A stretch of DNA of 5,153 nucleotides from Pseudonocardia sp. (lineage in GTDB: Bacteria; Actinomycetota; Actinomycetes; Mycobacteriales; Pseudonocardiaceae): positions 1 through 5,153 of the forward strand of contig JAKDLE010000274.1 in NCBI GenBank assembly GCA_030453005.1, written 5' to 3'. A program made the position numbers and the translations under genes. Every line of letters begins with the position of its first letter. The stretch's first letter is position 1. The notes below the pieces were generated by a model. That model was not told the origin of the DNA, searched no databases, and was given only the letters and a program-made list of their open reading frames with translations. Shown here piece after piece: positions 1 to 4,854 of the stretch.

Positions 1-2
1 CG

Positions 3-536
3 GCCGACGGCTGGGTGATGGCGGTCTTCAGCGTCCCTGAGTCCGAGCGGCAGAAGCGGCACATGCTGCGTTCCCGGCTGGCTTGGCTCGGCTTCGGCAC
101 GGTGGCCTCCGGTGTCTGGATCGCTCCTGCGCACCTCGAGCCGGAGACGCGCGACGTGCTCGAGCGCTACGACCTCACGTCGTATGTCAACCTCTTCCGG
201 GCCGAACACGTCGCGTTCGGGCCGGTACGCGAGCAGATCGGCGCCTGGTGGGACCTCGCAGGCCTCGAGCGGCTCTACGACGACTTCGTCAGCGTGCACG
301 GGCCGGTGCTCGCCCGCTGGAGGCGGCGGCGGGCCGACGACGACGCGCGGGCCTTCGCCGACTACGTCCGGGCGCTCACGGACTGGCGGCGCCTGCCCTT
401 CCTCGACCCGGGCCTCCCGGTCGAGCTGCTACCGAAGACCTGGCGCGCCGCAGGCGCGGCGGACACGTTCTTCGCACTGCAGGACCTGCTGGCCGACCCG
501 GCGCGCCGCCACGTCGGCCACGTCACCGGGCGCTGA
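3..536 (+). CDS. PaaX-family transcriptional regulator, C-terminal part (5' end outside window)
   Basis: The reading frame enters from the left edge and ends at TGA 534-536, giving about 177 residues. The first residues (ADGWVMAVFSVPESER, then R-rich LRSRLAWLGFG and SGVWIAP) match the start of the central Cas2-like domain of PaaX regulators. The following FRAEHVAFGPV, AWWDLAGLERLYDDF and WRRLPFLDPGLPVELLP segments match the PaaX C-terminal domain. Family members are usually about 270-300 residues, so the N-terminal winged-helix DNA-binding domain (roughly 90-100 residues) lies upstream of the window. The GTG and ATG codons at 15-20 fall inside the conserved domain and are unlikely to be the true start. 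PaaX proteins repress aromatic catabolic genes and are released by an aryl-CoA effector. The convergent SDR-RidA operon is a plausible target, but this is inference. Confidence 0.85.
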   Translation, partial: ADGWVMAVFSVPESERQKRHMLRSRLAWLGFGTVASGVWIAPAHLEPETRDVLERYDLTSYVNLFRAEHVAFGPVREQIGAWWDLAGLERLYDDFVSVHGPVLARWRRRRADDDARAFADYVRALTDWRRLPFLDPGLPVELLPKTWRAAGAADTFFALQDLLADPARRHVGHVTGR

Positions 537-550
537 GCCGGCCGGTCAGC
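532..550. terminator. Imperfect inverted repeat spanning two convergent stop codons
   Basis: GCTGA at 532-536 pairs with TCAGC at 546-550. The 9-base middle contains most of the perfect palindrome CCGGCCGG (538-545). Both stop codons, the PaaX TGA and the RidA TGA on the other strand, lie in the arms. There is no T-run on either side, so an intrinsic bidirectional terminator is only a possibility. The overlap with two stop codons could also explain the symmetry by chance. Confidence 0.25.
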
Positions 551-944
551 CGGGGAGTACGGCGAAGCCCTGGACCTCGACGAGCGCCTCGGCGTCCCAC
601 AGCCGGGCGACGCCGATGCCCGCCAGCGCGGGATAGCTCGCGCCCACGAGCTCCCGCCAGACACCGCCGATCTCGCGCGCGTGCGCGCGGTAGTCCGCCA
701 TGTCGACGATGTAGATCGTCAGGCTGGCCAGGTGCCCCGGCTGGCCGCCCGCGGCGGCGAGCGCGGTGAGGAGGTTGGACAGCGCCGTGCGGAACTGGTC
801 GACGACGCCGTCGCCGACGATCCGGCCGTCCGCGTCGAGCGCGGTCTGGCCCGCCAGGAACACCGTGCGGCCGCTGCCGACGACGGCGTGGGAGAAGCCG
901 CTGGGCTTCCCGAGCTCGGGCGGGTTGACGAACTCGAGTGTCAT
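546..944 (-). CDS. RidA/YjgF/UK114-family protein lacking the canonical catalytic arginine
   Basis: The protein has 132 residues, the usual size of the family. Visible family landmarks are VFLAGQTALDADGRIVG (residues 28-44), QFRTALSNLLTALAAAGG (50-67), LTIYIVDMADYRA (75-87), SYPALAGIGVARL (103-115) and ALVEVQGFAVLPG (120-132). RidA enzymes hydrolyse reactive enamine/imine intermediates to ketones. Aligned by eye to E. coli RidA, the substrate-binding Arg105 (in FPARSCV) corresponds to Leu107 here, while Glu120 corresponds to Glu123. Loss of the arginine is typical of Rid subgroups 4-7, which lack the classical deaminase activity. The ATG (944-942) overlaps the SDR stop codon as ATGA. No clear Shine-Dalgarno precedes it, so translation is probably coupled to the SDR gene. 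It may handle an intermediate of the same pathway, but the substrate is unknown. Confidence 0.9.
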   Translation of the reverse strand: MTLEFVNPPELGKPSGFSHAVVGSGRTVFLAGQTALDADGRIVGDGVVDQFRTALSNLLTALAAAGGQPGHLASLTIYIVDMADYRAHAREIGGVWRELVGASYPALAGIGVARLWDAEALVEVQGFAVLPG

Positions 945-1702
945 GACTGGACCGCCCCGCCGTCGACGTTGATTCCCTGGCCGGTCACCGCGCCGTTGGC
1001 GACGCAGAACGACACCGTCTCGGCCACCTCCGCAGGCGCGATCAAGCGGCCGATGGGCTGCTTGCGCTCCAGGATCGCCCGAGCCTCGCCCGCGTCGCGG
1101 CCCGTCCTGTCGACGATGCCGGCGACCGTCGCGTCGGTCATCGGCGTCTCGACGTAGCCCGGGCACACCGCGTTGGCGGTCACGCCGGTTCCGGCCAGCT
1201 CCGCCGCGGCGGATCGCACGAGCCCCAGGACACCGTGCTTGCTGGCCGTGTACGCGCTGATGTACGGCTCGCCCCGCTTGGCCGCGACGGACGCGACGAC
1301 GACGATGCGGCCATGACCGCGCTCGACCATCCCGGGGACGGCCCGGCGCACGCAGCGGAAGGGTGCGGTCAGGTTGAGGTCGAGCATCCGCTGCCAGTCC
1401 TCGTCGGTCGTCGTGGCGATCGAGGAGGAGACCCCAGCGCCTGCGTTGGCGACCAGCACGTCCACCTGCCCCCACCCAGCCTCGACCGCGGAGAACAGGC
1501 GCTCGACGGCCGCGGTGTCTGTGATGTCGGCGGGCAGCGCCATGGTCTCGCCGGGGCACGCGGCCGCGGTCTCGGCGAGCTCGCCTGCGCTGCGGGCGGT
1601 GAGGGCCACCCGGAGCCCGTCCTTGCTCAGCCGCACCGCGACAGCGCGGCCGATCCCGCGTCCTGCGCCCGTGACGAGGGCCACTCCAGACAACTTCGAC
1701 AC
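941..1702 (-). CDS. Short-chain dehydrogenase/reductase (SDR), classical, FabG-like
   Basis: The protein has 253 residues from GTG 1702-1700, typical of classical SDRs. It shows the cofactor motif TGAGRGIG (residues 11-18), Arg37 after beta-2 (favouring NADP(H)), Asp59 for the adenine ring, NAG (86-88), catalytic Asn110, Ser138, Tyr151 and Lys155 (YTASK), the PG motif (181-182) followed by VETPMT, and the C-terminal GQGINVDGG. All catalytic residues are present, so an active NAD(P)-dependent alcohol/ketone oxidoreductase is expected. The substrate cannot be read from the sequence. An upstream in-frame ATG at 1846 would add a 48-residue basic tail unlike the family. The GTG has AAGG seven bases upstream and opens directly into the Rossmann fold, so it is preferred. 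The stop overlaps the RidA-family ATG. A hydroxyacyl-CoA or aromatic-CoA pathway role is inferred from the PaaX neighbour. Confidence 0.92.
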   Translation of the reverse strand: MSKLSGVALVTGAGRGIGRAVAVRLSKDGLRVALTARSAGELAETAAACPGETMALPADITDTAAVERLFSAVEAGWGQVDVLVANAGAGVSSSIATTTDEDWQRMLDLNLTAPFRCVRRAVPGMVERGHGRIVVVASVAAKRGEPYISAYTASKHGVLGLVRSAAAELAGTGVTANAVCPGYVETPMTDATVAGIVDRTGRDAGEARAILERKQPIGRLIAPAEVAETVSFCVANGAVTGQGINVDGGAVQS

Positions 1703-1725
1703 GCCCGGACCTTGCCATGCATCGG

Positions 1726-1751
1726 TTACGATCGTCAATATTACGACATAT
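1726..1751 (-). promoter_or_regulatory. Candidate promoter and operator of the SDR-RidA operon
   Basis: This is a conspicuously AT-rich island in a GC-rich window, 24-49 bases upstream of the SDR GTG. On the minus strand it holds TAATAT (1743-1738), which fits the actinobacterial TANNNT -10 form; no good -35 is seen. Around it are a perfect 8-bp palindrome ACGATCGT (1728-1735), the spaced pair TCGT-N7-ACGA (1732-1746), and the direct repeat TTACGA (1726-1731 and 1741-1746). Such symmetry across a transcription start is what a repressor site looks like. The adjacent PaaX regulator is an obvious candidate, although the motif is not the E. coli PaaX TGATTCG site. Confidence 0.4.
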
Positions 1752-1753
1752 GA

Positions 1754-1910
1754 ACGCCGGTCGCGGCCGCCGACGACTTCGGCCTGCTGACGACGGTTCG
1801 CGCGGCCACCGTCGCGCTCGGCGCGGTCGGACCTGCTCCGGTGCACGGGCGGATCTCCACCACGCCCGGCCTGTACCGCTACCTGCGGGTCACCCCGGGG
1901 TGGGCGCTAC
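1754..1910 (+). other. Unrecognised coding-like segment without a start codon
   Basis: Read from 1754, just after a TGA at 1751-1753, this frame keeps nearly all third positions G or C until about 1907. It encodes roughly 50 residues of ordinary composition (TPVAAADDFGLLTTV... to RYLRVTPGWAL). Base use then deteriorates and the frame closes at TGA 1979-1981. There is no plausible start codon or ribosome site. It may be the 3' remnant of a lost gene, or a chance effect of high GC. I recognise no family. Confidence 0.25.
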
Positions 1911-2237
1911 GTGCGTCCTCTCGAAGCACTGGTGCCGGGGGTGCAGGGCAAGGTCCTGGCCACCTGCTTGCGTTCCGATGAGCCGTTGACGATGCGTGCG
2001 CTGCGGCGGGTCGCCGACCGGTGGATCGTTACCCTCCAGCTCTGGAGGGAGCGCGCTTCCGCGAGCAGTTCGCGGTCTGGCGTACCTACGCAGGGCGGGC
2101 GGCGGGCCTGCCGACATCCACTCGTCCTCGCCGCTGACGAGACCACGGACGTCGACGGAGAGCTGTGGGACAGCATCCGTCGCGACGCCATCGCCATCGC
2201 GGGCGCCGACCCCCGGGCGGTGCTGCGTGCCGCGTAG
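1911..2237 (+). pseudogene. Remnant of an HTH-nucleotidyltransferase (MNT-type) gene, internally deleted
   Basis: The frame opens at GTG 1911 and ends at TAG 2235-2237 (108 residues). Its first 35 residues (RPLEALVPGVQGKVL, then a PLTMRALRRVA helix) resemble the N-terminal winged-helix of actinobacterial nucleotidyltransferase-domain proteins. Its last 25 or so (ELWDSIRRDAIAIAGADPR) resemble the C-terminus of the same family. These proteins are usually about 190-220 residues. The GSxxRG and DxD catalytic signature of the central fold is missing, and the intervening residues 36-70 look unlike a folded domain. The best explanation is an internal deletion of several hundred bases. Such proteins are antitoxin-like partners of HEPN proteins. 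The match is from memory of the family pattern, so moderate confidence only. Confidence 0.4.
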
Positions 2238-2238
2238 T

Positions 2239-2400
2239 ACCAGCCACACTGTTCCGTCGAACCCGCGACGCCGTCGCGCACCAGGAGCAGGCCGAGGAGT
2301 ACCTCCGCGCGGCCAGCACCCGTGCTCCACGGTGACTGGCGGCGGACTTCGTCGCCAAGGCGGGGAACCGAGTGTCCGCGACCACGGCGCGGCGCGGTAG
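2239..2400 (+). pseudogene. Possible eroded HEPN-type partner of the MNT remnant
   Basis: Immediately after the MNT-like remnant, the frame containing codon 2249 encodes LFRRTRDAVAHQEQAEEYLRAA. This resembles the first helix of the small HEPN-domain proteins encoded after MNT genes. The frame meets TGA at 2333-2335 and continues in the same frame with ADFVAKAGNRVSATTARRG, which could be the last helix of such a protein. No start codon or RxxxxH HEPN active-site motif is visible, and the whole is about half the expected 110-130 residues. It is therefore called a non-functional remnant. The identification rests on order and short helical similarity. Confidence 0.3.
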
Positions 2401-2415
2401 CTCGCTTCGCCGCGC
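2387..2415 (-). terminator. GC-rich hairpin downstream of the DUF2293-like gene
   Basis: GCGCGGCG (2387-2394) and CGCCGCGC (2408-2415) form a perfect 8-bp stem with a 13-base loop. The hairpin begins 12 bases beyond the leftward gene's stop codon at 2428-2430. There is no T-run after it, as is common in high-GC actinobacterial terminators. It also overlaps the tail of the HEPN-like remnant on the other strand. Confidence 0.35.
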
Positions 2416-2427
2416 GGGCCGTCCGGG

Positions 2428-3111
2428 TCAGTCCGTCGTATCGACCGCGCCGGGTTCGACGAGCAGGCCTTGACGTTCGTAGCGTTTGCGGGAGGTGCTG
2501 AACCGCACCACGACAGCGGTCAGGGTGCTGGCCCGGTGCGCCCGCCGGGTGCGCCGGGCGTCGCCGGCGGGGAGGAACACCAGGTGGTCGAGCCCTGCGC
2601 AGTGCAGGCACAGTGGTCCGTCGTCGTGCATGTGCAGCAGGTCGCCGCCGGTGGCCGCGCAGCGCGCGCATATCCAGTCGTTGAGCGCGTCGACCACGAC
2701 CAGGTCGGGCGGTCTGCTCTGGCGCTCCGCCAACCGTTCCTGCTCGCGGGCTGACAGCTCGGGCGACACCCAGTGGGTGCGGTAGGCCCGCTCGATGGCG
2801 GGCTTGCCGCGCACGCGGAACCGCAGCGGACGGCGATCCCGAGTCCGGGTCACGTAGCCCGTCTCGCTCGGCGTGAGCCCCCGGCGTACGGCCCATGACC
2901 GCAGCACCCGCATCGCTGTCGACTGCTTGCCCAACCCGGCCTGCACCATCCGCTCCAGGCACGGCACCCGGCCCTGTCGCCAGTGGTCGAGGTGCGGTGG
3001 GGCGAGCCAGCCCAGCCGCAGCAGCACGTCGACCGGGCTGACGTAGTGCTGCTCGGCGAGCAGGGCCTCGGCTGCGGTGACGACCCGGTCCTCCAGGGGT
3101 GTGCTGACCAT
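2428..3111 (-). CDS. DUF2293-related zinc-ribbon protein, apparently lacking the C-terminal domain
   Basis: The protein has 227 residues. ATG 3111-3109 is chosen because GGGAGG (3122-3117) lies five bases upstream and the protein begins in the conserved region. Landmarks are an N-terminal helical part (LEDRVVTAAEALLAEQHYV, LGWLAPPHLDHWRQGRVP), a basic segment with YRTHWVSPELS (residues 110-120), and a four-cysteine zinc-ribbon with C148-x2-C151 and C168-x2-C171. After these come LDHLVFLPAGDARRTRRA and RFSTSRKRYERQGLLVEP. The same ordered blocks occur, as I recall, in actinobacterial proteins annotated with a C-terminal DUF2293 domain. Here the protein stops 10 or so residues after QGLLVEP, where relatives continue through a long charged helix into DUF2293. 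Function of the family is unknown; nucleic-acid binding is a guess from the zinc ribbon and basic residues. It is the last gene of a leftward cluster. Confidence 0.75.
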   Translation of the reverse strand: MVSTPLEDRVVTAAEALLAEQHYVSPVDVLLRLGWLAPPHLDHWRQGRVPCLERMVQAGLGKQSTAMRVLRSWAVRRGLTPSETGYVTRTRDRRPLRFRVRGKPAIERAYRTHWVSPELSAREQERLAERQSRPPDLVVVDALNDWICARCAATGGDLLHMHDDGPLCLHCAGLDHLVFLPAGDARRTRRAHRASTLTAVVVRFSTSRKRYERQGLLVEPGAVDTTD

Positions 3112-3170
3112 CGGTGCCTCCCACCGGTTGCCGAGCCGACGCTACGACCCTGGTGGCGTCGACGGAAGTG

Positions 3171-3315
3171 TCACCGCGAGCCGGCGGCCGGGGTTTCCCG
3201 GTGAGCAGGCGGAACACCCGGTCGGCCGTCTCGGGGTGGCGCTCGGCGAGCCGCACCAGCGGGACCGGGCCGAGGACGTCGCTCAGCACGGCTGCGATGT
3301 CGTCGGCGTCAGGGT
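3171..3315 (-). pseudogene. Detached 3' portion of the SEC-C gene (out of frame)
   Basis: After the SEC-C protein's stop, the neighbouring frame continues with strongly biased third positions. It encodes DADDIAAVLSDVLGPVPL followed by VRLAERHPETADRVFRLLTG. It joins the SEC-C frame if one C is restored to the CCC run at 3314-3312. Restoring one G to the GGG run at 3199-3197 would then end the protein at TGA 3173-3171. The reconstructed SEC-C protein would be about 178 residues. Alternatively a GTG overlapping the SEC-C stop (GTGCTGA) could start a separate small gene. That frame, however, has no stop codon for over a kilobase. Confidence 0.4.
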
Positions 3316-3705
3316 GTCGATGACCAGGGTGCCGAGCCCGTGCCGGCGGCAGCACTGCTTGTACTTGCGCCCCGAGCCGCACCAGCACGGCGCCGTTCGT
3401 GCCGGCGGCCACGCCGTCATCGGGATCGTGACGGTGCGCAGGTCCGGGTAGATGTTGAGGTCGTCGTAACCGGACACGTCTCCAGGCAGCTGTTGGACCC
3501 GCAGTCCCTCCTGCTCCAGGAGCGCGCAGTGCTGCTCGACACGGCGGCGGTGCTCGTTCCACGTCGCGCCCACGTGAGCGGCCAGATGCGGCCACCGCGC
3601 AACGAGGTGGCGGAACTGCTCCTCGGGCCAGAACACCGAGAGGGCCGCCGTGGCGTACCGGTAGGTGCCGTCGGCCCCGGCGGGGGACCAGCCTGCCTCG
3701 CTCAT
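3283..3705 (-). CDS. SEC-C zinc-motif protein, probably frameshifted near its C-terminus
   Basis: The protein has 140 residues as the sequence stands. Residues 1-60 include TYRYATAALSVFWPEEQFRH and a helical WNEHRRRVEQH segment. Residues 107-119 are a textbook SEC-C metal-binding motif (CWCGSGRKYKQCC), first known from the C-terminus of SecA, where it binds zinc. The motif is found in many small proteins of unknown role. ATG 3705-3703 overlaps the stop of the upstream gene as ATGA, with GGTGG about 6 bases upstream, so the two are translationally coupled. The last nine or so residues (TPTTSQPC) have poor third-position GC, and better coding bias continues in the next frame, so the present stop at 3285-3283 looks accidental. 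Not a SecA: there is no ATPase domain. The cellular role is unknown. Confidence 0.8.
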   Translation of the reverse strand: MSEAGWSPAGADGTYRYATAALSVFWPEEQFRHLVARWPHLAAHVGATWNEHRRRVEQHCALLEQEGLRVQQLPGDVSGYDDLNIYPDLRTVTIPMTAWPPARTAPCWCGSGRKYKQCCRRHGLGTLVIDTLTPTTSQPC

Positions 3706-4253
3706 CGGGTCGACCACCCGTGACCGAACAGCGGTTCCCAGCTTGGCAGGGCATCGACGAGGTCGTCGACGGGAAGGTCCACCGCCAAGGCGCGGCACTG
3801 CCACACGACCTGCGCTGCCCGCTCGTCCGCGGAGTCGGGCGAGTACTCGAGCAAGGACCCAAGGCCACCGTCCCGGCATCGGTGCAGGCCGTGCAGGATG
3901 CCCACCGCCACCTCCGTGGTGGCGGCCGTCATGCCCAGCCGTGCGTGCCGCTGCAGATCGTCGAGGAACGGCCGCAGCAGTTCGTCGAGGATCTCGGCGG
4001 CGGCGTCCACCGGATGCAGGTAGCCGATACCTGGTCGGTGTCCGGCCCGGCCGTCGAGTTCGTCGATCTCCGCGGATCGCAGCGCTGACTCCACGGCGTC
4101 GACGACCCCGGTCGAGTCCACCTTTGAGAGCCGCCGGGTTGCGAGCTCCTCGGCTTGCCCTCGCAGTTCGGGTCGCGCGGTGAGCAAGGCGTCGAGCAGC
4201 TCAGCCTTCTCCGCCGGGGACAGGGCGTTCAATGCCGGTGATCGTGCTGGCAC
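3702..4253 (-). CDS. Uncharacterised helical protein, first gene of the SEC-C cluster
   Basis: The protein has 183 residues from GTG 4253-4251, which follows GGAGG (4262-4258) at four bases. The longer in-frame ATG at 4574 would run over the divergent gene and encode an atypical arginine- and glycine-rich leader, so it is rejected. The N-terminus LSPAEKAELLDALLTARPEL is an amphipathic helix. Residues 50-130 alternate helices with acidic and hydrophobic faces (DAVESALRSAEIDELDGRAG, DAAAEILDELLRPFLDDLQR), and HGLHRCRDGG precedes an acidic tail region. There is no signal peptide or membrane segment. Similar unnamed actinobacterial proteins exist as I recall, but I cannot assign a Pfam family. 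Its ATGA overlap with the SEC-C gene implies stoichiometric expression and perhaps a complex. Confidence 0.78.
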   Translation of the reverse strand: MPARSPALNALSPAEKAELLDALLTARPELRGQAEELATRRLSKVDSTGVVDAVESALRSAEIDELDGRAGHRPGIGYLHPVDAAAEILDELLRPFLDDLQRHARLGMTAATTEVAVGILHGLHRCRDGGLGSLLEYSPDSADERAAQVVWQCRALAVDLPVDDLVDALPSWEPLFGHGWSTR

Positions 4254-4319
4254 GGATCCTCCACCCGCTGTGGCTCGACTGTGGCGGTCGGTCCTCGCGG
4301 CGACCTTCTGCGGGCCGCG

Positions 4320-4325
4320 ACGATA
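4320..4325 (-). promoter_or_regulatory. Possible -10 box for the leftward SEC-C cluster
   Basis: TATCGT on the minus strand (4325-4320) fits TANNNT and lies 67 bases upstream of the GTG at 4253, inside the 132-bp divergent intergenic region. No convincing -35 hexamer is visible. It would give a leader of about 60 bases containing the GGAGG site. Confidence 0.3.
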
Positions 4326-4373
4326 CCGGGGCGGGTGCTCGCGCCCCCCCGCCGGGCACCGGTCCGGGGTCGG

Positions 4374-4379
4374 TACCCT
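4374..4379 (+). promoter_or_regulatory. Leaderless-type -10 box for the CcbP-like gene
   Basis: TACCCT fits the actinobacterial -10 form TANNNT and ends six bases before the ATG at 4386. That spacing places transcription initiation at or next to the A of the start codon. No Shine-Dalgarno sequence precedes this ATG, which agrees with leaderless translation, common in actinobacteria. Confidence 0.5.
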
Positions 4380-4385
4380 CCCGCG

Positions 4386-4697
4386 ATGAGCGCAGACAGC
4401 GTGGCCGAGCTCGACGCGCTGATCGCGGAGGCCACCGTCGACTGCTACGACGAGGATGAGCAGGTCCTCGGCCTCTACAGCGTGATGGTCGACGAGCTCG
4501 CCGTACCGTTCCAGACGACAGTCCTTGGAGTCGCGGTCACCGTCGAGGACCTCGATCTGACCGGTCGTGGGCACATCGTCGCCCGCTGCTCGCGCGGCGG
4601 GATCCGTCAGGCGATCCTGGTGTTGGACCTCCCGCTGCCGACGCCGCCTCCGCCCGGTGCCCAGTGGATCGAGGCGTACCGGCGATGGGCCAGGTGA
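4386..4697 (+). CDS. CcbP-like calcium-binding protein
   Basis: The protein has 103 residues and is strongly acidic in its first third. The block DCYDEDEQVLGLYSVMVDEL followed by AVPF (residues 19-42) closely follows the pattern YDEEE-x-GWyyyLeDnLxFPF of CcbP, the Anabaena protein that binds calcium through acidic surface residues and influences heterocyst development. A beta-rich part follows (TTVLGVAVTVEDLDLT, HIVARCSRG, RQAILVLDLPLP), then the tail GAQWIEAYRRWAR common in actinobacterial relatives annotated as calcium-binding proteins. ATG 4386 is chosen over the in-frame ATG at 4281 because of the leaderless promoter spacing and because the extension is low-complexity Arg/Pro. It is divergent from the SEC-C cluster, 132 bp away. 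Calcium buffering or sensing is inferred from the family. Confidence 0.75.
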   Translation: MSADSVAELDALIAEATVDCYDEDEQVLGLYSVMVDELAVPFQTTVLGVAVTVEDLDLTGRGHIVARCSRGGIRQAILVLDLPLPTPPPPGAQWIEAYRRWAR

Positions 4698-4769
4698 TCC
4701 GCCGTCGGACGCCGCCTGGTCGTGGGCCTGCCGGAGGGCTGATGCCCGGACGGCGGCGGGTCGGCGTGT

Positions 4770-4792
4770 GTGGTCGGCACGGTGTGGACCAC
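4770..4792 (+). terminator. Weak hairpin downstream of the CcbP-like gene
   Basis: GTGGTC (4770-4775) and GACCAC (4787-4792) form a 6-bp stem with an 11-base loop about 70 bases after the stop codon. There is no T-run. It could stop the CcbP-like transcript or be chance in GC-rich DNA. The surrounding 4698-4860 stretch holds no other recognisable feature. Confidence 0.2.
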
Positions 4793-4854
4793 GGCCACCC
4801 CGCTGCGATTCCTGTGTCCGAGAGGTTCAGCGGCTGTCGAAGATGCGGAGGCCG

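Noticed and set aside
546..1718. A 390-residue minus-strand frame ending in the RidA-like protein
   Set aside because: The first two thirds are an arginine-rich shadow of the SDR gene. The RidA part has its own ATG at 944 overlapping the SDR stop, so a fusion protein is not supported.
1703..1846. 48-residue N-terminal extension of the SDR from ATG 1846
   Set aside because: The extension is basic and low in structure, crosses the AT-rich promoter/operator patch, and is absent from SDR relatives. The GTG at 1702 has a suitably spaced AAGG.
3311..3320. Programmed ribosomal frameshifting in the SEC-C gene
   Set aside because: No X-XXY-YYZ slippery heptamer is present at the join, and the continued frame has no stop for over a kilobase. 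Plain single-base indels explain the pattern better.
1907..3868. A 653-residue open frame on the minus strand
   Set aside because: It lies out of frame over the SEC-C and DUF2293-like genes, is Arg/Pro/Ala-rich for most of its length, and exists because stop codons are rare in high-GC DNA. Only the short segment at 3171-3315 has coding character, and it is listed separately.
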